From Pseudomonadota bacterium (GTDB lineage Bacteria; Pseudomonadota; Gammaproteobacteria; Steroidobacterales; Steroidobacteraceae), in the NCBI GenBank assembly GCA_018240525.1, contig JAFEFN010000012.1, forward strand, positions 1 to 64,000: a DNA stretch of 64,000 bases. Reading direction: 5' to 3'. The translations under genes were made by a program, and so were the position numbers. Every line of letters begins with the position of its first letter. Position 1 is the first letter of the stretch. Positions 39,022 to 47,039 of the stretch are shown in pieces. Under the pieces are notes generated by a model. The model did not search any database. It was not told the DNA's origin and worked only from the letters and a program-made list of their open reading frames with translations.

Positions 39022-41196
39022 CTACAGCGGCACCAGGTTCGCATACTGCACCATCAGCCACTTGGTGCCCTGGCGCTCGAAGCTCACCTGCACGCGCGCC
39101 TGCGGCCCGTTGCCCTCGACCGAGAGGATGACCCCCTCGCCGAACTTGCCGTGGCGCACCCGCGCCCCCAGGCGCACCCCCGGGGCGGCCGGCTCCTGCG
39201 GGCGGAAGCGCCCCACGGCCACGGGGCGCGAGACCTGCACGCGCGGGCGCACCTCCTCGAGCAGCTCCTCGGGGATCTCGCGGATGAAGCGCGAGGCCTG
39301 GCCGTAGGAGTCCACGCCGTGCAGGCGGCGCTGCTCGGCGCACGTCAGGTACAGCTGGCGCATGGCGCGCGTCATGCCGACGTAGCACAGGCGGCGCTCC
39401 TCCTCGAGCCCGTCCAGGTCGTTCAGAGAGCGCTGGTGCGGGAAGAGGCCCTCCTCCATGCCGCACAGGAAGACCACCGGGAACTCCAGCCCCTTGGCCG
39501 TGTGCAGGGTCATCATCTGCACGCAGTCCTCCCAGGCATCGGCCTGGCCCTCGCCGGACTCGAGGGCCGCGTGGGCGAGGAAGGACTCCAGCGGCGGCAG
39601 CTCGCTCGCCTCGGGGGTGAAGCCGCGCGCCGCGGAGACCAGCTCGTCCAGGTTCTCCGCGCGCGCCTCGCCGCGCTCGGCCTTCTCCTTGCGGTAGTGC
39701 TCGATGAGGCCGCTGCCCTTGAGGACCTGGTCGACCTGCTCGTGCAGGGCGAGCGCGCCGGACTCGGCGGCGATGCGCTCGATGAGGGCCATGAAGCCCT
39801 GGATGGCCGCGGCGGCCTTGGCGCCCAGCGTGCCCGCGGCGATGGCCGCGCCGGCGGCCTCCCACAGCGAGCTGCCGTTGGCGCGCGCCTGCTCGCGCAC
39901 GATGTCGAGGCTCCTGGCGCCGACCCCGCGGGTGGGCAGGTTCACCACGCGCTCGAAGGAGGCATCGTCACGGCGGTTGGCGATCAGGCGCAGGTAGGCG
40001 AGCGCGTCCTTGATCTCGGCGCGCTCGAAGAAGCGCAGGCCGCCGTAGACGCGGTAGGGCACGCGCGCGGAGAGGAACGCCTCCTCGAAGACGCGCGACT
40101 GCGCGTTCGAGCGGTACAGGATGGCGATCTCGCGGCGCTGGCCGCCGTGGGCGACCCACTCGCGGATGCGGTGCGTGACGAACTCGGCCTCGTCGCGCTC
40201 GTTGAAGGCCGTGTACAGGTGGATCGGCTCGCCCTTGGCGCCGTCGGTCCACAGGTTCTTCCCCAGGCGCGAGTTGTTGTGGGCGATGAGCCCGTTGGCC
40301 CCGGCCAGGATGGTCGCGGTCGAGCGGTAGTTCTGCTCCAGGCGGAACAGCTGCGCCGCCGGGTAGTCGCGGCGGAACTCCTGCAGGTTCTCCACGCGCG
40401 CGCCGCGGAAGCGGTACACCGACTGGTCGTCGTCGCCGACCACGAAGGGGAAGCTGGCGTAGCCGCCCGCGTCCGGGACGCCCGGGGCGAGCAGGCGCAG
40501 CCAGGCGTACTGGATGCCGTTGGTGTCCTGGAACTCATCCACCAGCACGTGCTGGAAGCGCCGCCGGTAGTGCGCGAGCAGCGAGGGGTTGTCGCGCCAC
40601 AGCTCGAACGCGCGCAGCAGCAGCTCGGCGAAATCCACGGTGCCCGCGCGCGCGCAGGCTTCCTCGTATGCCTGGTACAGCCGGATCAGCTGCAGGCGCG
40701 TGGGATCGTTGCCGTCCTTGAGGTGCTGCGGGCGGCGCCCCTCGTCCTTGTTCGAGTTGATGAACCACTGCACCTCGCGCGGGATCCAGCGCGTCTCGTC
40801 CAGCTCCGCGGCGCGGATCAGCTTCTTGATCAGGCGCTGCTGGTCCTCCGCGTCGATGATCTGGAAGCTCTGCACCAGGTTCGCCTCGCGCCAGTGGATG
40901 CGCAACAGCCGGTGCGCGAGGCCGTGGAAGGTGCCGATCCACAGCGCGCCGCCCGGGATGCCGAGCAGCTGCTCGACGCGGCCGCGCATCTCCCCGGCCG
41001 CCTTGTTCGTGAAGGTGACGGCGAGGATGTTGTGCGGCGAGGCGCCCTCGGCCTGGATCACCCAGGCGATGCGGTGGGTGAGCACGCGCGTCTTGCCGCT
41101 GCCCGCGCCGGCGAGCACCAGCACGGGCCCGAGCGGGGCGGTCACGGCCGCGCGCTGCTCGTCGTTCAGGGGGTTGAGGATCGGGGACAGATCCAT
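39022..41196 (-). CDS. uvrD: DNA helicase II, UvrD
   Basis: A 724-residue superfamily 1A helicase for mismatch and nucleotide-excision repair. It shows the Q motif LNDEQRAAV, Walker A GAGSGKT, TFTNKAA, the DEFQDTN motif II, GDDDQSVYRFRGA motif III, EQNYRS motif IV, and MTLHTAKGLEFPVVFLCGMEEGLFPH motif V. The C-terminal Tudor-like domain is present (GARVRHGKFGEGVILSVEG). The start is set at 41196 because MDLSPILNPLN aligns with other UvrD N-termini; an ATG at 41208 would add four residues. Length matches UvrD (720). Confidence 0.96.
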   Translation of the reverse strand: MDLSPILNPLNDEQRAAVTAPLGPVLVLAGAGSGKTRVLTHRIAWVIQAEGASPHNILAVTFTNKAAGEMRGRVEQLLGIPGGALWIGTFHGLAHRLLRIHWREANLVQSFQIIDAEDQQRLIKKLIRAAELDETRWIPREVQWFINSNKDEGRRPQHLKDGNDPTRLQLIRLYQAYEEACARAGTVDFAELLLRAFELWRDNPSLLAHYRRRFQHVLVDEFQDTNGIQYAWLRLLAPGVPDAGGYASFPFVVGDDDQSVYRFRGARVENLQEFRRDYPAAQLFRLEQNYRSTATILAGANGLIAHNNSRLGKNLWTDGAKGEPIHLYTAFNERDEAEFVTHRIREWVAHGGQRREIAILYRSNAQSRVFEEAFLSARVPYRVYGGLRFFERAEIKDALAYLRLIANRRDDASFERVVNLPTRGVGARSLDIVREQARANGSSLWEAAGAAIAAGTLGAKAAAAIQGFMALIERIAAESGALALHEQVDQVLKGSGLIEHYRKEKAERGEARAENLDELVSAARGFTPEASELPPLESFLAHAALESGEGQADAWEDCVQMMTLHTAKGLEFPVVFLCGMEEGLFPHQRSLNDLDGLEEERRLCYVGMTRAMRQLYLTCAEQRRLHGVDSYGQASRFIREIPEELLEEVRPRVQVSRPVAVGRFRPQEPAAPGVRLGARVRHGKFGEGVILSVEGNGPQARVQVSFERQGTKWLMVQYANLVPL

Positions 41197-41229
41197 AGGG
41201 GGGCGCATTCTACGGGAAGAATTTCCCCT

Positions 41230-42288
41230 TCAGGCGTCCGCCGGCGGGGTCTCCTGCGAGAAACGCGCCAGGGCCACGACGAAGCTCACGAGCACCGGTC
41301 CTGCGACCAGCCCGATGATCCCGAAGGCGGCCGCCCCGCCGATGGCGCCGAGGAACAGCGCGAGCGTGGAGACTTCCGCATGCCGCGCGGCCAGGATCGG
41401 CCGCAGCACGTTGTCCGCGCTGGCGAGGATGGCGGTCCAGACGAGCAGGAAGGTCGCCCAGCCCCAGTGGGCGGTGAAGGCGAAGTACAGGATCGCCGGG
41501 ATGACCACGATCGAGGCGCCCGAGGGCAGAAAGGAGGCGAACACCGCGAGCACCCCGAACACCACCGGCGAGGGCAGGCCGGCGATGGCAAAGCCGAGGC
41601 CGACGAAGATCCCCTGGAACACCGCCGTGCCCACCGAGCCGAACACGACCGCGCGCGTGACGTCGCCGAGGTACTTCAGGGCGCGGTCGCGCCGCTGCGG
41701 CGGCGCCGGGATCAGCCGGATGGCGTGCTCGGCGAGCGTGCGCCCGTCGCGCAGGAAGAAGAACAGGATGAACAGCATCATGAAGAAGCTGACCAGCGTG
41801 CCGAAGATGCCCAGGGCCAGGCTGCCGCCCAGGGCCGCGACGCTCTTCAGGGCGCCCTGCAGCCCCTCGGTCATCCAGCCCTGCAGCTGGTCGGCGGTCA
41901 CCGAGGAGTTCTCGCGCACCCAGTCCACGGCGCTGCCCACCACCGGATAGTGGGACAGCCGCTCGAGCAGGTCGCTCCAGGAGGGCGGGGAGTGCTCGTG
42001 CAGGTAGGTGATCAGCCGCGCGACCTGGCCGGCGAACACCACCCCGAGGATGGACAGCGGCACGAACACGGCGATGGAGCCGAGCGCGGTGATGAAGCCG
42101 GCCGAGAGCGAGCGGCGACCCTTGAACACGGACCGGGTCAGGCGCTCCTGCAGCGGGAAGAACATGTAGCCCAGCAGGGCCGCCCAGGCGAGCATGCCGA
42201 AGAAGGGGCGCAGCACCTGCAGCAGCAGGTAGCCCAGCACCGCCGCGAGGGTGAGATGGAAGCAGCGGCGGTAGAAGGTGGAGTGCAT
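41230..42288 (-). CDS. AI-2E family membrane protein (PerM/YdiK-like)
   Basis: A 352-residue integral membrane protein with about seven to eight TM helices and the family pattern near LLPSGASIVVIPAILYFAF and ILASADNVLRPILAARHAEVSTLALFLGAIGGAAAFGIIGLVAGPVLVS. Members include the putative autoinducer-2 exporter TqsA and Na+/H+ antiporter-type proteins, so the substrate cannot be assigned. It lies 33 bases before uvrD and 68 bases after the TonB receptor stop. Confidence 0.9.
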   Translation of the reverse strand: MHSTFYRRCFHLTLAAVLGYLLLQVLRPFFGMLAWAALLGYMFFPLQERLTRSVFKGRRSLSAGFITALGSIAVFVPLSILGVVFAGQVARLITYLHEHSPPSWSDLLERLSHYPVVGSAVDWVRENSSVTADQLQGWMTEGLQGALKSVAALGGSLALGIFGTLVSFFMMLFILFFFLRDGRTLAEHAIRLIPAPPQRRDRALKYLGDVTRAVVFGSVGTAVFQGIFVGLGFAIAGLPSPVVFGVLAVFASFLPSGASIVVIPAILYFAFTAHWGWATFLLVWTAILASADNVLRPILAARHAEVSTLALFLGAIGGAAAFGIIGLVAGPVLVSFVVALARFSQETPPADA

Positions 42289-42314
42289 GCCCGCCTAGCT
42301 TAGCGCCAAGGCCG

Positions 42315-42339
42315 CCCCGGCGCGACGCGCGCGCCGGGG
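42315..42339 (-). terminator. Possible hairpin terminator after the TonB receptor
   Basis: A perfect 10-bp GC stem (42315-42324 with 42330-42339) around a 5-base loop starts 18 bases after the receptor stop. No run of T follows on the minus strand, so it could be a Rho-independent-like stop, an mRNA-stabilising hairpin, or neither. Confidence 0.4.
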
Positions 42340-42356
42340 TCGTTCATGCCCCGCCC

Positions 42357-44771
42357 CTACTGGGCATTCACTTCCTTGCCGAACCGGTAGTTCAGGCGCA
42401 GGCCGATCACGCGCGGCTCGTTGGTGGTCTGCCGCAGGTCGTAGTTGCCGGTGTTGCTGTAGATGATGGCGTTCTTGTCCGCGCAGTTGGTGCAGAACAG
42501 CTCCGCCAGCCAGTGCCCGCTCGCCGGCAGCAGGCCGATGCGCAGGTTCATCAGCGAGTATTCCGGCTGCAGGATGCGCGGGATGCCGAGCGAGCTTTCC
42601 TTGTGCAGGTCGTTCCACATGTCGCCCTTGTGGGCGATGTCGAACTGGGCATAGCCGTGCAGGCTGGCCGACAGCGGGTGCTCGTAGCGGATGTTGGCGC
42701 TGTAGCTGAAGTACGGCACGTACGGCAGGCGCTCGCCGACCAGCTCCTGGAAGGACGCGTAGTGGCTGGACACCAGGCGCGAGTCGGTGTAGCTCACCGC
42801 TGCCTGCATCGACCAGTTCTCGTTCAGCTTGTAGTCGATGTTGCTCTCGACGCCCTTGATCTTGGCGTCCCCGACGTTGGCGTTGAAGCTGCTCGGCGGG
42901 CAGGTGTTGACGTCGTAGATGATCGTCTGCAGGTCCTTCCAGTCCATCTGGTAGACCGCGCCGTTCCAGACCAGGTGGTTGGCGAGCCAGCGGGTCTTGA
43001 AGCCGAACTCGTAGTTGTTGAGCGTGTCCGGCACGTACTTCTCGGGCACGCCGTTGGCGTAGCACTGCGCGGGGTAGCCGGAGTTGGAGCCGCCGTCGCG
43101 GAAGCCCTGCGAGAAGATCCCGTACAGCAGGATGTCCTCGGTCGCCTTGTAGTTGAGGCCGAAGCGGCTGTTCCACTTGGTCGAGCCGCCGGTGCTCTCG
43201 TACGGGGTGGTCGGCGCGTAGGCCAGCTGGCCGTAGGGGCTGTAGTAGCTGAAGTCCGACTTGAAGTGCACCGTGCCGGCCTCGACGTTCAGCTTCGAGG
43301 TGATGTCGAAGTTGATGTTCACGAACTCGGTGGTCTGCTTGTAGTCCGTGCGCGTGGTGTACGCATACCACTCCCCCGGCGGCAGCGAGCTCGAGCCGGG
43401 CGGGGTGTTGTAGTAATAGTTGTAGTACTTGAAGGCCGGGCTGTCGGTGCGCAGGCCCGGCATGTAGAAGGTGCTGCCGGAGTTCTTGTCGCGGGTCTTC
43501 TCCCAGTACAGCCCGCCCAGCCAGTGCAGGCGGCCCCCCGACTTGGACTGCAGGCGCAGCTCGTCCGACCAGCGCTCCGGGTTGGTGTGGTACTCGAAGT
43601 ACTGAACCGGCGGGTTGCAGTTGGTGTACGGCCCGGTGCCATACACCGGGTCGTTGGTGCAGGTGACCCCTTCCTTGGCGCCGCCCAGGTAGTTCTCCAT
43701 GTACTGCGAGTACTCGTTGTGCTGGCGGGTGGGCAGAGACCAGTAGGTGCTGGCGAACACCAGGTCGCCGATGCCGACGTCCCCCTCCAGGTGGAAGTCG
43801 AGGGTCTTGGCCTGGAACTCGTGGCTCTCGGGGCCGAAGCGTTGCACGGTGCGCGCCGGCAGGGTCGGGTCTTCGTCCCAGGCGCCGAGCGTCGACTGGC
43901 GCTGGTAGCTGTAGGTGAGCGTCGCGAACCACTTCTCGCCCATCAGCGCCTTGAGCGCGATGCGGCCCCCCTCCAGGTGCATGCGGTTGTAGTCGTTGCG
44001 CGCCCAGTCGGCGTTGTTCGAGACCGCGGTGTTCACCCAGGTGCGTGTCGTCAGCTGGTTGTCGATGAAGCCGCCCTGCGAGTCGCTGAAGGCCGAGACG
44101 CGCAGGCCGAGCGCGCCGGCGACCAGCGGCACGTTGAGGAAGCCCTCGTAGGTCCAGTTGTCGCGGCCGTCGTGGATGGCCCCGGCGGTGAAGTCAACCC
44201 CGGCGCTGAAGTTGTTCACGTCCGGCTTCACGGTCGTGTTGCGGACGGCTCCGGCCATGGCACCGGCCCCGAAGGTAGTGCCCTGCGGCCCGTTCAGGAT
44301 CTCGATCGCCTCCATGTCGTACAGGTGCAGGTCCGGCTGCGTGCCGCCCCAACTGAGCGACATGTCGTCCAGGTAGAAGCCGGTCGCGGACGTGTTGGCG
44401 TAGTTCGGGTTGCTGCCGTCGGCCACGCCGCGCATCACGAACAGCTGCGTGCCCGGTCCGACGCTGATGAAGGAGACCGAGGGCACCTTGTAGGCGTAGT
44501 CATCGAAGCTGGCGATGCCGAGCTTCTGCAGGTCGTCCTTGGTGTAGACGTTGATGCTGATGGGCACGTCCTGCAGGTTCTCCTCGCGCTTGCGCGCGGT
44601 CACCACCACCTCCTGCAGGCCGGTGGATGCGGAGTCGCTCGCGCCGGCCGCCGGCGCCCGCTGGGGCATCGCGGCGGCGGCGAGCGCCGAGGCGACGGCG
44701 AAGCCGATCCGTGTGACGTGGCGTGCGAGCGGTTCCTGGCATGCGGCGGCGGCGGCGTTGACTTTGCCCAT
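42357..44771 (-). CDS. TonB-dependent outer-membrane receptor
   Basis: An 804-residue receptor with a long signal peptide (Ala-rich run about 22-38), a plug domain starting with LQEVVVTARKREENLQDVPISINVYT, and a large beta-barrel ending in an aromatic-containing final strand (LRLNYRFGKEVNAQ). Three ATG codons lie in a row; the last (44771) has AGGGG six bases upstream and is chosen. This subgroup is abundant in Steroidobacter, Sphingomonas and Xanthomonas relatives and is used for uptake of varied nutrients; no TonB partner or ligand-specific motif is visible. It neighbours a TPR-sulfotransferase and an S9 peptidase. Confidence 0.94.
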   Translation of the reverse strand: MGKVNAAAAACQEPLARHVTRIGFAVASALAAAAMPQRAPAAGASDSASTGLQEVVVTARKREENLQDVPISINVYTKDDLQKLGIASFDDYAYKVPSVSFISVGPGTQLFVMRGVADGSNPNYANTSATGFYLDDMSLSWGGTQPDLHLYDMEAIEILNGPQGTTFGAGAMAGAVRNTTVKPDVNNFSAGVDFTAGAIHDGRDNWTYEGFLNVPLVAGALGLRVSAFSDSQGGFIDNQLTTRTWVNTAVSNNADWARNDYNRMHLEGGRIALKALMGEKWFATLTYSYQRQSTLGAWDEDPTLPARTVQRFGPESHEFQAKTLDFHLEGDVGIGDLVFASTYWSLPTRQHNEYSQYMENYLGGAKEGVTCTNDPVYGTGPYTNCNPPVQYFEYHTNPERWSDELRLQSKSGGRLHWLGGLYWEKTRDKNSGSTFYMPGLRTDSPAFKYYNYYYNTPPGSSSLPPGEWYAYTTRTDYKQTTEFVNINFDITSKLNVEAGTVHFKSDFSYYSPYGQLAYAPTTPYESTGGSTKWNSRFGLNYKATEDILLYGIFSQGFRDGGSNSGYPAQCYANGVPEKYVPDTLNNYEFGFKTRWLANHLVWNGAVYQMDWKDLQTIIYDVNTCPPSSFNANVGDAKIKGVESNIDYKLNENWSMQAAVSYTDSRLVSSHYASFQELVGERLPYVPYFSYSANIRYEHPLSASLHGYAQFDIAHKGDMWNDLHKESSLGIPRILQPEYSLMNLRIGLLPASGHWLAELFCTNCADKNAIIYSNTGNYDLRQTTNEPRVIGLRLNYRFGKEVNAQ

Positions 44772-44909
44772 CATCATCCCCTGAGGCTTGTGCGTTAACC
44801 GCACGCGTGTGCGTGAAGCGTGCTCGGCCGATCATCCGTTGCGGCGTGTTGGTCCGTCAACCTCAGCCTGCGGCGTGCGCGCAACAGTTGGGCGCACGCA
44901 CCCGGTGCT

Positions 44910-46931
44910 TCAGTCGTAGGACGGGAAGCGCTCCAGGGCATCACCGAGCGCGTTGCGCAACGGCTCCAGCTCACGCTCGAAGTGACGCCAGTAACCGATG
45001 CCGGAACGGTACAGCGGCTGGCGCACCTGCTCGGCGCTGGCCGTGCGCACCGAGCGGCGCGTCCGGTGGAAGGACAGGCAGGCCTCCTCGAAGGGCAGGC
45101 GGCAGTGCTCGAGCAGGCGGCGGATGTTCCTCTCCGGCTCGCGCACCACCTCCTCGTACTGCACGTGCAGCACCTTGCCCGGCAGCACCCGGTCCCAGTG
45201 GTCCATGAGCGCGAGGTAGCCGCGGTAGTAGCGCCCGAGGTCCTCCAGGTCGTAGCTGAAGGCCTGCCCTTCCGCGAAGTGCTGCTTGAAGGTGCTGAAG
45301 CAGGCATCCAGCGGGTGGCGACGGGCATCGACGATGCTCGCGTTCGGCAGGATGGCGTGGATCAGGCCGACGTGGCTGAAGTTGTTGGGCAGCTTGTCGG
45401 TGAAGCGCGGGCGGTCGCGGTGCAGCGGCGCGGTCTCGGCGAGGTAGCGGTCGCCGAGCGCGCGCAGCTCCGGCCCGCTCACCCGCAGCACAGCCTCCGG
45501 ATAGCCGTCGCGGTCGGCGGAAGTGTCCTCGAACTCGTGCACCATGTGGATGATGTTGGGCAGCTCCATCGTGCCCTCCACCTGCGAGTGGCTGGCCAGC
45601 ACCTGCTCCAGCAGCGTCGAGCCCGAGCGCGGCAGGCCGACGATGAAGATGGGCGCGGGGTCCGGGTTGCCGCCGTGGGCGCGGGCGGCGAAGAAGGCGG
45701 CGTCGAACACCTGGATGAGGCGCCCGATGCGGCGCTCGTACTTGCCGATGTCGAAGGGCTGCTCGAGGCGACGCAGCGCGTTGCCGCGCCGGTAGTGCGC
45801 GAAGCTCTCCGGGTAGCGGCCGCGCTGCTCGAGCGCCTTGCCGAGCGCGAAGTGCAACTGCGCCTCGCCGCCCGGGGCGTGCCGGCCGGCCGCCAGCACC
45901 GCCTGCATGGCGGCGAGCTCCTCGTCCGCGAACGTGTAGTTCTTCAGGTCCGCGAGGCTCCACCAGGCTTCCCCGGAGGCCGGGTCGAGCTGCAGGGCGG
46001 CCTTGTAGGCGGCCTCGCTGTCGGCACGCCGGCCCAGGGTCTTGTTCAGGTGGCCCAGGGTCAGCACCAGCCGCACCTCGCGCGGCTTCAGGCGCGCGGC
46101 GTGCTGGTAGGCCTCGAGCGCTTCCTCCTGGCGCATCAGCTTGGTCGCCACCGCGCCCAGCACCAGCCAGGTCTGGTCATTCTCCGGCTCGACCTTGAGC
46201 AGTTCGCGCGCGGCGCGATCCGCTTCCTCGAGGCGGCCGAGGGCGATGAGCGCCTGCACCAGCCCGCGCTGCGCGAGCGGCAGGTGCGCGCTTTGCTTCA
46301 GCGCATGTCGCAGCAGCCGCTCGGCATCGTGCGGCTTGTCCGCGGCCAGGGAGAGTGCCGCAAGTCCCGCGAGCGCGGCCGCATGGCTCGGGTCCGCCTG
46401 CAGCACTTGCCGGAACGCCGCCTCGGAGCCCTTGCGGTCATCGGCCACCAGCGCCGCCGTCGCCGCCTCGATGCGCGCACGGTGCGGGTCGGTCAGGCGC
46501 GCGCGCTCGTAGGCGATCAGGGCATCGGTGTACTGGCCCAGGTCCACCAGCGCATCGCCGTACGCCAGCCAGGCGAGGTGATGGTGCGGGTGGTCCTTGA
46601 GCACCGCCTGCACGTGGCCGCGGGCGAGCTGCGCCTGTCCGAGCGCGCGGGTCGCGCGCGCCAGGTCCACGCGTGCCGCGGCGAAGTCGGGAACGCGCTC
46701 GAGCAGTCCGGTGAGCAGCGCGACGCTCGCCTCCGGCTGTCCCTGCGCCAGCAGCGCCGCGCCCAGCAGCCACTGCACGCCCGGCTCCCCGGGGTACTGC
46801 ACGGCCAGCGTGCGCAGCAGGCGCTCCGCCGTGGCGGCCTGGCCGGCGCGCAGGGCCATGTGCGCGCGCCTGCGGTGGACCTCGAGCGGGGTTGGAGTCG
46901 GCGCGTTCATGGGTGCGTGCGCTATTCGCAC
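44910..46931 (-). CDS. TPR-repeat sulfotransferase family protein
   Basis: A 673-residue two-part protein. Residues about 10-390 are a series of TPR units (for example GEPGVQWLLGAALLAQGQPEASVALL and NDQTWLVLGAVATKLMRQEEALEAYQHAARLKP). The C-terminal part is a sulfotransferase-like domain with the PAPS 5'-phosphosulfate loop PIFIVGLPRSGSTLLEQVLA (about 424-443) and the 3'-phosphate region DARRHPLDACFSTFKQHF (about 530-550). There is no signal peptide. Such fusions often sit beside TonB receptors and peptidases in gammaproteobacterial genomes; the acceptor is unknown. It ends 106 bases before the TonB receptor ORF region and is divergent from the S9 peptidase. Confidence 0.92.
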   Translation of the reverse strand: MRIAHAPMNAPTPTPLEVHRRRAHMALRAGQAATAERLLRTLAVQYPGEPGVQWLLGAALLAQGQPEASVALLTGLLERVPDFAAARVDLARATRALGQAQLARGHVQAVLKDHPHHHLAWLAYGDALVDLGQYTDALIAYERARLTDPHRARIEAATAALVADDRKGSEAAFRQVLQADPSHAAALAGLAALSLAADKPHDAERLLRHALKQSAHLPLAQRGLVQALIALGRLEEADRAARELLKVEPENDQTWLVLGAVATKLMRQEEALEAYQHAARLKPREVRLVLTLGHLNKTLGRRADSEAAYKAALQLDPASGEAWWSLADLKNYTFADEELAAMQAVLAAGRHAPGGEAQLHFALGKALEQRGRYPESFAHYRRGNALRRLEQPFDIGKYERRIGRLIQVFDAAFFAARAHGGNPDPAPIFIVGLPRSGSTLLEQVLASHSQVEGTMELPNIIHMVHEFEDTSADRDGYPEAVLRVSGPELRALGDRYLAETAPLHRDRPRFTDKLPNNFSHVGLIHAILPNASIVDARRHPLDACFSTFKQHFAEGQAFSYDLEDLGRYYRGYLALMDHWDRVLPGKVLHVQYEEVVREPERNIRRLLEHCRLPFEEACLSFHRTRRSVRTASAEQVRQPLYRSGIGYWRHFERELEPLRNALGDALERFPSYD

Positions 46932-46970
46932 GGTGCTGCGAATGCGGCCGGCAGCCTAGCATGGGCGCTT

Positions 46971-46999
46971 GCCGGCCGGGCGCGGCCTCAGGCTACACT
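46971..46999 (+). promoter_or_regulatory. Promoter for the S9 peptidase gene
   Basis: TTGCCG (46971-46976) and TACACT (46994-46999) are separated by 17 bases, giving a start near 47006 and a leader of about 34 bases with AAGGAG before the GTG start. Confidence 0.55.
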
Positions 47000-47039
47000 C
47001 GCCCGCCCGTCCTCGTGCCCACCCTTCAAGGAGCTGTCC

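Noticed and set aside
42315..42339. REP-like or IS-end inverted repeat after the TonB receptor
   Set aside because: The palindrome occurs once, and no transposase or matching repeat was seen. It is better treated as a possible transcript-end hairpin.
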